Shown here piece after piece: positions 54,079-61,415 of a stretch of DNA of 64,000 bases. Source of the stretch: Flammeovirgaceae bacterium UBA6059 (GTDB lineage: Bacteria; Bacteroidota; Bacteroidia; Cytophagales; Cyclobacteriaceae). The notes beneath the pieces are model-generated. The model was not told the origin of the DNA. It saw only the letters and a program-made list of their open reading frames with translations, and made no database searches. The stretch's first letter is position 1. Every line of letters starts with the position of its first letter. The position numbers and the translations under genes were made by a program. Location: contig DIYH01000024.1 of the NCBI GenBank assembly GCA_002435755.1, forward strand, positions 512,598 to 576,597, read 5' to 3'.

Positions 54079-57000
54079 TCAATTGACTGGTTGGGTTTCG
54101 AAATACTTTGAGATTGATTCTTTAAGATCACTTGCTACAATAGGTTTGGATAAGAAACCGTTCATGCCTACTTCCATACATTTTTCTCGTTCGTAGATCA
54201 TCGCGCCAGCACTGAGCGCAATGATAGGAATGTCTTTATTTTTAGAATCGGATTTGCGTATAGCTATAGTGGCTTCATATCCATTCATGACTGGCATTTG
54301 AACATCCATTAAGATCAGGTCATAATGGTCCTTTTCAATTAAGTCCAAAGCTATTTCTCCGTTTTTGGCAATACCCACCTGATGTCCCAGGCGTTGAAGT
54401 AGCTTAGTGGCGACCAGGATATTGACATCATTGTCTTCCACCAAAAGTATATTGAGCGATCTTCCTGGATCAGGTATCTCTGAAGAGGAAATTGGGGCTG
54501 TTAAAGATGTTGGTTCAGCGAACTCAAACTTTATGATAATTTTGAAGGAAGAACCTTCTCCCAGCTGACTCTCGGCCCATATATGCCCACCCATCAGCTT
54601 GATCAACTGTTTGCTTATTCCCAACCCGAGACCAGTCCCATCATATTTCTTTTGGTTGTATTTTTCAGCTTGTACAAAACTTGAAAAAATACTATTCAGG
54701 TCTTTCTCGTCTATACCTATACCGGTATCATCTATTTCAAACTGTATCTCAACATTTTTTTTGGATATTGAGATCACATGTGCTTTTAGCTCGATGGAGC
54801 CGGATTCCGTAAACTTCAATGCATTGGAACTAAGATTGAGTAGCACTTGCTTCAATCGCATAGCATCACCACGTACAAGCCTGGGAATGTTCTCGTCAAC
54901 ACTTAGCGTGACAGCAAGATCATTTTGTTTCCCGTGGATAGAGACCTCTTCATACACTTGGGTCATCAGTTCTGACACATTAATCAGGTCATCCTGTATT
55001 TCCAGTTTGTCAGCTTCTATTCTGCCCAGATCGAGCAGATCATCTACCAAACCCTTGAGTGATGTAGAGGACCTTTTCAAAATGCTCAATAGGTTTTTTT
55101 GAGAAGGAGAAGGTCCATCTTCATAGAGTATGTCTGTGATCCCCATTATCCCGTTGAGAGGGGTTCTCATCTCATGACTCATTTTTGCCAAAAACTGGCT
55201 TTTTGCCTTTGTGGCTTCTTCAGCATCAGTTTTAGCTTTCTCTAGGGCCACTAGTGTTTTCCTTTTTTTCTCTACTTCTTCACTTAGTTCATGGGTCTTG
55301 GTTTCAACGAGTTCTGCCAAACGTTGCTCTCTCATTCTACTACTCCTGGACCGATAACGCTCTATGACGATCAGAAGGAGAACTAATGCCATAATGGCGC
55401 AGGCTTTGAAGACATTGGTATCGTAAAAAAAAGGTTCAATATAGACTTCCAGTTGTTGGATATCTGACCATTCACGATAGCGACTTTTAGCCTTCACCCT
55501 GAAGGTGTAGACTTTACCCCTGGGCAATGAGTTGTAGGTAATAAAGTTTTTGTTGCCCTGTACGATCCAATCACTATCGTAAGGAGATAGCTGGACGCTG
55601 TAGACGATGCTATCTGGCCTTAGGTAATCATGGCCTTGAAACTCTATAGTGAAGTTTTTTGTGCCAGAAGGAAGTGTAATGCTCTCGGTAGTGCTAATCG
55701 TCTTCTGTAAGATATCTGGCCTGTTTTGTGGAGTTAGTTCTACACCATCTAGCATGAAACCCTGAATTGTCAATTTCATGTCGAGAGTAAAAGTCTTCAT
55801 TTTGCTAGGATCGAAGATGGTAAGACCGCTTGGACCACCTAAATAAACCCGTTGCATAGAAGCTGCTGCATCAGGATAAAATTGATTGCTTTGCAAGCCA
55901 TCGGCTACATAGTAGCTATTCTTGATAAACGGCACCTCATCCTGTATGTATAAGCTTACAAGTCCGGCATTTGTCGCTACCCATTCACTGTTGGAGGGTC
56001 CACGGATGTGCAACCTGATATCATTGCTAATCAATCCTGATGCTGTGCTGAGTCTGACAAAGGTCTGCTCATCGCTCATGATTTCTATAGCACCTTCCTG
56101 CTTAGTCCCTAATATGAGTGAATTAGTCTTGCTTTTGTGAATAAAATTTACGCTGATATCGGATATTACTCTTCCGGCCAAGTCGAGTTCAAAGTTTTCA
56201 ATTTTCTCGTCTTGAATTTTAAATAATCCTCGGGAGGTCCCTACCCACAATTTGCCTTTTGGAAATTCGATGATATCAGTAATGTGCTTGATGGGTATCC
56301 CGTTGTAGTCGTATGCTCCGATTGTGATTTCACCTGTGATTTTGCCATATTCATCCAGCACTACACTTGACAGCCCGTGATTTTCGGTACCTATCCAAAG
56401 TGTATTATTAGAGCCTATAAATACCTTGTTGACCAGCTTTTCCAATTTGGTAGACGAGTACTCTTTTTTCTTATCATCCCATAGAAATAAACCTTTATCC
56501 GTGCCTAAATAAAAAAGGCTGTTGTCGATAGAAGTAATAGACAGAATTTGATTGTCGGATCTTCTATTTTCAACGGTAAACGGGTAGTGAAAGAACCTAT
56601 CTTCTAATTCACGGTAGACTGACAAGCCCCTCCTTGATCCAATCCATAGCTTGTTTTTTGCTTGATCAGCATACATTGAGAGTACGTTGTAATCTAACAG
56701 TTCACTTGGGCCAGACTCACTTGTCCTTTTACCTACATATCTGAACTGGTTGTCAAGTTCGCTATAGTGAAGAATACCACTTAAAGCAGTTGAGATCCAC
56801 AAACTACCATCGTAATCTTCATAGATGTGTTCTATCACAGGGTCAGAGATACCGAGCATATTGTCAAAGTCATAACCATAGTGCTGTATCTCACTATCTA
56901 GCTTTATTAGGTAGATGCCATTATCTGTACCTATCCATACTGTTCCATTAGATACCTCTCTGATGGTATTAATGCGGAAGTCAGTTAATCTTGAGATTTT

Positions 57001-57744
57001 TTTTGAAGCTGGACTTTTAGTCCAGCTTTTCCCTAAGTCCATCTGATGGAGTCCATTTTTAGCAGTACCAACAAATAGGTTGTTCGATGATGACTCTAGA
57101 CTGAGAATATTGAAATTACCTATTGCATTAACTTTTTGGACTTTTCCGTTGGCAATACAGTACAAACCTTCACCCGTACCCAAAAAAAGAATTTCATTGT
57201 GGTGACTAATGGAGGTAATGCCTAGGGGTTTTCCTTCAATGTTTTTTATGACCCAAGTACCTGTTATTTTTTTCGTACCTGGATCCAATTGTAACAGGGA
57301 TTTTTCTGTACCCAGGAAAATCTTACCATTGTAGCTGTTGATTGCATCTATCGCACTCTGTTCATCAAGATCATCATCAATTGTGACACGTACAAAGTGA
57401 TCTTGCTCTCTATTATACTGATTGAGTCCACGTATTGTCCCCACCCATAATTGATTGTCATCATCGACGAAGAGTGAACGAATATAATCGTGACTTAGGG
57501 TATTGGTATCTCTTCGCATCGAATGATACTCTTCGAATTCGGAGAAGGATTTGAGTTTACTCAGGCCGTTTTTAGTTCCTATCCATAAATATCCATTTTG
57601 ATCTCTAACCGAAACTGTAGTCGCATCGCTAGCAAGTCCGGCATCCGAATGCATACGCCGAAAAATGGGGTCTTTTGGCTGAGAAAATGCCAGACCGAAG
57701 GCCAAGAGCCACAAAGCAAAAACTCGGGAAATAGTAAGTATCAT
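54079..57744 (-). CDS. Hybrid histidine kinase with double Reg_prop propeller and Y_Y_Y domain
   Basis: The ATG at 57744 (MILTISRVFALWLLAFGLAF) is preferred over a TTG at 57771. The 1221-aa protein has a periplasmic Reg_prop beta-propeller region (~40-660; NGYLWIGTKNGLSKL; QLWVGTIRGLNQYN) and a Y_Y_Y domain (~680-770). A transmembrane helix (~780-800; ACAIMALVLLLIVIERY) precedes a HisKA domain with the phospho-acceptor in MSHEMRTPLNGIMG (His ~855). The HATPase (DDTGIGI, GTGLGLGISK) and a receiver domain (Asp ~1145 in LILMDVQMPVMNG) complete it. Unlike the common HTCS class it lacks a C-terminal AraC HTH, so phosphate must pass to a separate partner. It is monocistronic and its signal is unknown. 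Confidence 0.94.
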   Translation of the reverse strand: MILTISRVFALWLLAFGLAFSQPKDPIFRRMHSDAGLASDATTVSVRDQNGYLWIGTKNGLSKLKSFSEFEEYHSMRRDTNTLSHDYIRSLFVDDDNQLWVGTIRGLNQYNREQDHFVRVTIDDDLDEQSAIDAINSYNGKIFLGTEKSLLQLDPGTKKITGTWVIKNIEGKPLGITSISHHNEILFLGTGEGLYCIANGKVQKVNAIGNFNILSLESSSNNLFVGTAKNGLHQMDLGKSWTKSPASKKISRLTDFRINTIREVSNGTVWIGTDNGIYLIKLDSEIQHYGYDFDNMLGISDPVIEHIYEDYDGSLWISTALSGILHYSELDNQFRYVGKRTSESGPSELLDYNVLSMYADQAKNKLWIGSRRGLSVYRELEDRFFHYPFTVENRRSDNQILSITSIDNSLFYLGTDKGLFLWDDKKKEYSSTKLEKLVNKVFIGSNNTLWIGTENHGLSSVVLDEYGKITGEITIGAYDYNGIPIKHITDIIEFPKGKLWVGTSRGLFKIQDEKIENFELDLAGRVISDISVNFIHKSKTNSLILGTKQEGAIEIMSDEQTFVRLSTASGLISNDIRLHIRGPSNSEWVATNAGLVSLYIQDEVPFIKNSYYVADGLQSNQFYPDAAASMQRVYLGGPSGLTIFDPSKMKTFTLDMKLTIQGFMLDGVELTPQNRPDILQKTISTTESITLPSGTKNFTIEFQGHDYLRPDSIVYSVQLSPYDSDWIVQGNKNFITYNSLPRGKVYTFRVKAKSRYREWSDIQQLEVYIEPFFYDTNVFKACAIMALVLLLIVIERYRSRSSRMREQRLAELVETKTHELSEEVEKKRKTLVALEKAKTDAEEATKAKSQFLAKMSHEMRTPLNGIMGITDILYEDGPSPSQKNLLSILKRSSTSLKGLVDDLLDLGRIEADKLEIQDDLINVSELMTQVYEEVSIHGKQNDLAVTLSVDENIPRLVRGDAMRLKQVLLNLSSNALKFTESGSIELKAHVISISKKNVEIQFEIDDTGIGIDEKDLNSIFSSFVQAEKYNQKKYDGTGLGLGISKQLIKLMGGHIWAESQLGEGSSFKIIIKFEFAEPTSLTAPISSSEIPDPGRSLNILLVEDNDVNILVATKLLQRLGHQVGIAKNGEIALDLIEKDHYDLILMDVQMPVMNGYEATIAIRKSDSKNKDIPIIALSAGAMIYEREKCMEVGMNGFLSKPIVASDLKESISKYFETQPVN

Positions 57745-58339
57745 TAGCTGGTTAATAATCAAATGTATCAAGAATTATAAGTTGTTTCAAGTCGTTTTGT
57801 AACGAACTTTGAAATTCTAACCATTCAAAGAACAATCAGTTGATCGCAATTTTGATTAACCCTTAATCGATAGTAGTAGACCTCAGGGCCTACCCTTATT
57901 GGGTTTTGAAAGAGGGTACTGGTTGTATGAAATGAGGCGATCAGTTGATCATGAAAATGTCCATCCTCAGGCTGACGTAACTGTGTTTTTTCAAAAAACA
58001 GATCACAAGATGGTAGCTACCATGAGAATGACTATTAGCACATCATAGGTGAGTCAACTTCTAGTGGCAATGCTCAGACCTTTCCTACAAGTGTGAGGTA
58101 TCAGAGACAAGGGCAACCTAACGAGAATGATAACTTAGCTAGAAGTGCATATAGGACAGATATGGATGTCTGCTAGTGATATCAAAGGGCATTGAAATAA
58201 AGTTTGAAAATGCATTCAACACAGATCAGTTCCGCTCTATCTAAGCGACAAGCACTGATAGAGAGACTGTCGGTTTTTTGCTTCTCTATACCGTGCAGGA
58301 TTTTAGACTCAAAACGATAGTTGCGGATTTTTTTGTTGA

Positions 58340-58357
58340 TGACAACCATTTGTCACC
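58340..58357 (+). promoter_or_regulatory. Half-site pair TGACAAC/TGTCACC
   Basis: TGACAAC at 58340 and TGTCACC at 58351 are separated by CATT with an 11-bp period. This is the same spacer as at 24722, upstream of another T9SS cargo gene. Confidence 0.55.
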
Positions 58358-58369
58358 CTATAAAAATTT

Positions 58370-58397
58370 CAAATGAGGGTTGGGTAACCCTTATTTG
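58370..58397. promoter_or_regulatory. 28-bp palindrome upstream of T9SS cargo
   Basis: CAAATGAGGGTT and AACCCTTATTTG pair around GGGT, with one G-T opposition in a 12-bp arm. It lies 12 bp downstream of the half-site pair. It has no T-run, so an operator is more likely than a terminator. Confidence 0.5.
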
Positions 58398-58599
58398 AAG
58401 CGTATTTAAAGAAAACAATCAAAGGAAAGAAATGATGAACCAAGCTATTATTAATGTTTTAACCGTTATGTGTGAATCTGTAAGGATCTCTTTAAGAGAT
58501 ATCTGGATTGCGTTTGGAAGTCCCATGATATCTCGATCAACTGAGACAGATAGAACATCAGCATGAATGATAAAGAATGCTAAACTCAGCCAGACTGAT

Positions 58600-59775
58600 A
58601 TGAGATATATTCTGCTGATCACTCTGTTTGCCATTTCCATTCAGGTGAATGGGCAAACCTCAATAGGTTCGGGAAATTGGGAGGATGATGTTAACTGGAC
58701 CGGTGGCACAGCACCTGCCACAAATATAGACAATCTGACCATCAATATTGCCGCTGGGTCTCCGATCACCCGCAATGGTGCACTCCGTTTCAATACTAAT
58801 AGTAATGGTTCGATTACCGCTAACGATGATTTTACAATCACAGGAAACCTGACTTGGAGTGCCAATTCTAACAATGCATCTATCGTGTCAAACGGCATCT
58901 TTATCGTAGGGGGAGACTTAGTCCTTGAGAACAATGCTGGTAGCAATATCAATATAGATATTGGAAGTGGAGGGGTGCTTATCGTTCAGGGAGATTTGAC
59001 AGTGGCCAATAGTGCCCTCAATGGTATTGCTGTTACAAGTGGAGGCACCCTTATTGTTGGTGGAGATTTTGATCTTGGTAGCGGATCAAACATAGTTAAC
59101 AATGGTAGTATGTATGGTGGATCAACTTCAGGAAGTGCAAGTATTACAGGAGCAGGAGGTGGTGTAGGAGACCTGGCTGATCTATTAGCTGATGATCCGA
59201 CGTTGTGTGGACTTACTTCGACTTGTGCAGTAGCGCTTCCAGTAACATTACTCACATTTGAGGCTTTCAGGGTTGAAGACGGAGTGGAGGTTAGCTGGGC
59301 TACTGCGACGGAAGAAAACAATGAATACTTCACTATTGAGCGATCAATTGATGGTAGACTTTTTGAAAGGATAGCTACGATTGAAGGTGCTGGCAATAGC
59401 AACAGCGAACTACATTACACTCATTTTGATCCTATTACGGCTGATTTTAATGGCTTTGTCTACTATCGATTAACACAGACAGATTATGACGGCACATCTG
59501 AGACTTTTGATATCGTGGCGGTGCGAATGGAGATAGTAGAGGTTGATCCCAGCGTTTACCCCAATCCCTCTATGACAGCCTCGGCAATCAACCTCAAAGG
59601 GATAGCTGAATACTCTGCATGGCGTATTTTTAGTATTAATGGAGAATTAGTTAAGCAGGGAGAACTCAGTGATGGCCCTGAGATATCGACATGGGGTGTA
59701 CCTCCGGGTTCTTATCTCCTTGAAGTACAGGAGCACTCACAAGCTATTGAGCAATTTGTCATTATCGTGCGCTAA
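58600..59775 (+). CDS. T9SS-secreted protein with short beta-solenoid
   Basis: The ATG at 58600 gives a signal peptide (MRYILLITLFAISIQVNGQ). The 391-aa protein begins with the motif SGNWEDDVNWTGGTAPATN seen in Bacteroidota beta-solenoid proteins. Repeating strands follow (LVLENNAGSNINIDIGSGGV; LIVQGDLTVANSALNGIAV), then a linker with two cysteines and a FN3-like LPVTLLTFEAFRVEDGVEVS module common just before sorting domains. A type A sorting domain (SVYPNPSMTASAINLKG ... PPGSYLLEVQEHS) ends it. It is a small relative of the 61416 gene product. Function unknown. Confidence 0.9.
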   Translation: MRYILLITLFAISIQVNGQTSIGSGNWEDDVNWTGGTAPATNIDNLTINIAAGSPITRNGALRFNTNSNGSITANDDFTITGNLTWSANSNNASIVSNGIFIVGGDLVLENNAGSNINIDIGSGGVLIVQGDLTVANSALNGIAVTSGGTLIVGGDFDLGSGSNIVNNGSMYGGSTSGSASITGAGGGVGDLADLLADDPTLCGLTSTCAVALPVTLLTFEAFRVEDGVEVSWATATEENNEYFTIERSIDGRLFERIATIEGAGNSNSELHYTHFDPITADFNGFVYYRLTQTDYDGTSETFDIVAVRMEIVEVDPSVYPNPSMTASAINLKGIAEYSAWRIFSINGELVKQGELSDGPEISTWGVPPGSYLLEVQEHSQAIEQFVIIVR

Positions 59776-59852
59776 GCACCTTTTGTATATCCTTAAGAAA
59801 TACGTCGAATTGATAAGCTCATATTTTTTGATCAACCAGTTCGATGAGTGAA

Positions 59853-59873
59853 GGAGGCGCCAGCCTCCTTTTC
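59853..59873 (+). terminator. Rho-independent terminator GGAGGC-GCCA-GCCTCC
   Basis: A 6-bp GC stem with a 4-nt loop and TTTTCT tail, almost the same as hairpin 2 of the 3' elements at 21508 and 33519, although hairpin 1 and the linker are absent here. Confidence 0.75.
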
Positions 59874-60008
59874 TATTGATGAGGGCCCCAAAGTTGGCAC
59901 TTGATGTAGAGAACATCTTTTGAAGCACATTCTCACGTCATGAGGTGGGGTATATCAGAGTCTGACCGTAGTACATCTACAAAAGCTTATTAATTACAGG
60001 AAACAGTC

Positions 60009-60212
60009 ATGAGAGCTTTAATCAATAAGATCATACAAGTCGTGCTAGCGATACTACTTATGGTTTCTGATCAGTACGCTTCATTGCAGATTGAGCATCA
60101 TGACAACATCTACAGAGCGGGAATTGCTGACGGTACCTGGCCACTTTGGATTGGTATGCTTCTGGCTTTTCTTCTGGCCATGTATGCCAAGGTGGTGCTA
60201 GCTGACGAATAG
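60009..60212 (+). CDS. Small membrane protein, 67 aa, two predicted helices
   Basis: The frame reads MRALINKIIQVVLAILLMVS, then DQYASLQIEHHDNIYRAGIA, DGTWPLWIGMLLAFLLAMYA, KVVLADE. There are two hydrophobic helices joined by a polar loop of about 25 residues with a His pair. The hydrophobic/polar pattern and the absence of a competing gene favour a real protein. Family not recognised. It converges with the 60226 membrane-protein gene, leaving only 13 nt between stops. Confidence 0.6.
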   Translation: MRALINKIIQVVLAILLMVSDQYASLQIEHHDNIYRAGIADGTWPLWIGMLLAFLLAMYAKVVLADE

Positions 60213-60225
60213 GACTGTTTTAGCA

Positions 60226-61032
60226 CTATGGAGCTGCTTCGTGTTCAATCACTTCTGACACTTGCGTTTTCTTTTGGATCAGTGGTTTTCCATTAAGTGC
60301 CTGTACCATTACAGCTACCGCAATCAAGAAATATAGTATAGATACAGCAAGAATACTCCGACTTGAACTGATCACGTAGAAGCCCAACAATGGTAGTACC
60401 TGGAGCGCATGCATACCCACGAAATGCGCAATACGCAGGTCACCGTGTGTAACGCTCCAGTTTAAGAACTTCAAGCCTTCCCCTCCGTCCGTAGCTCCGA
60501 CTGTATGAGCATTTTGACCTCCCATCATTCCACCTTCAAAAGCGAAAATCACGAAGAGAATAATTCCTGTTCTGATTCCCCAGAGATAAGCATTAGGCAA
60601 TTCTGGTAAGTCCTGCTGAAAGAATAATACCCCAATGAACAGGGTGGATATCGTCATCACACTGATCGCCCCTCCCATGAAGCTCCACATCGTGCTATGA
60701 AATGATGTGGACGTATTAAAGTGTGATGTTTCACCTCTTGCAGCCTGGTAAGTGATCCATATCAGCTCGAATGACAGTACTACAATTACTATCCAACTGT
60801 AGACATTGATGATAGCAGCTTGCTTGAGGTACCCAACATACCAGGCCATACTCCAGACGAAAATGACCGTTGACAAAAAGAACTTGGTTGGTTTGATCCA
60901 GGCATTGATACCCAAGACTTCTGTATCTGTAATAAGGATCATCAATGCGCATACAGCAGTACCAAACAATGATAACCAGCCAAAAATAGCTAGTGAAGGA
61001 TTTCGTAAGTGAAGCTCTTGAAGTAGTTCCAT
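60226..61032 (-). CDS. Conserved polytopic membrane protein, function unknown
   Basis: A 268-aa protein with about seven transmembrane helices (LAIFGWLSLFGTAVCALMIL; IINVYSWIVIVVLSFELIWI; ISVMTISTLFIGVLFFQ; LQVLPLLGFYVISSSRSILA). The segment MMGGQNAHTVGATDGGEG, then NWSVTHGDLRIAHFVGMHAL, has conserved-looking His and Asp residues within or beside helices, which could be metal- or heme-binding. I recall similar uncharacterised membrane proteins in Bacteroidota but no assigned role. It is transcribed alone. Confidence 0.8.
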   Translation of the reverse strand: MELLQELHLRNPSLAIFGWLSLFGTAVCALMILITDTEVLGINAWIKPTKFFLSTVIFVWSMAWYVGYLKQAAIINVYSWIVIVVLSFELIWITYQAARGETSHFNTSTSFHSTMWSFMGGAISVMTISTLFIGVLFFQQDLPELPNAYLWGIRTGIILFVIFAFEGGMMGGQNAHTVGATDGGEGLKFLNWSVTHGDLRIAHFVGMHALQVLPLLGFYVISSSRSILAVSILYFLIAVAVMVQALNGKPLIQKKTQVSEVIEHEAAP

Positions 61033-61415
61033 GACTTCTTTTTACCGATACTAACTTGAGAAATCCATCATTGATTATCCAATCAGTATGAAGCAAGAAA
61101 AACACATGTTAAAGCAAACTAAAAGCTTAATGAAGCGACTGATGATCTGGTGTGAATAGAGGCAAAGTTTTCTTGATGTGGATTATTTTGTTACATGTTT
61201 TGTGCTTGTTTCTATAGATAAAAAGTGTTGCCTTGAGACTTAGAGATTGAAATGACATTCGATTTAGACGATCATAATTGTACTTTGATCGAATTTGTCC
61301 GCAATGTCTATAACAGCCTTCTAACTTTATAGTTTGTGAATCTATGTTTCATCGATTCTGTTAGCCCAGATTGTTCAAACATACACCAACCTAATAGAGA
61401 CCTATTTAATCAATC
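61033..61415. other. Intergenic region, promoter area of the 61416 gene
   Basis: I see no gene here beyond a 23-codon frame near 61087, which I do not support. It should contain divergent promoters, but no clear -33/-7 pair or half-site array was recognised. Confidence 0.5.

Larger units (their letters stand above)
57772..58599. other. 830-bp region without a gene
   Basis: No frame with convincing coding character was found in either strand. It contains the half-site pair at 58340 and the palindrome at 58370, which probably belong to the promoter of the 58600 gene. A small TGTTTTTT-C-AAAAAACA palindrome lies near 57985. Confidence 0.5.

Noticed and set aside
58419..58640. 73-codon minus-strand frame with hydrophobic segments
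   Set aside because: It overlaps the signal-peptide region of the well-supported 58600 gene. Antisense to a hydrophobic signal sequence often looks hydrophobic by chance.
61087..61158. 23-codon plus-strand frame starting MKQEKHMLK
   Set aside because: Too short, with no membrane or other signature and no coupling to a neighbour.
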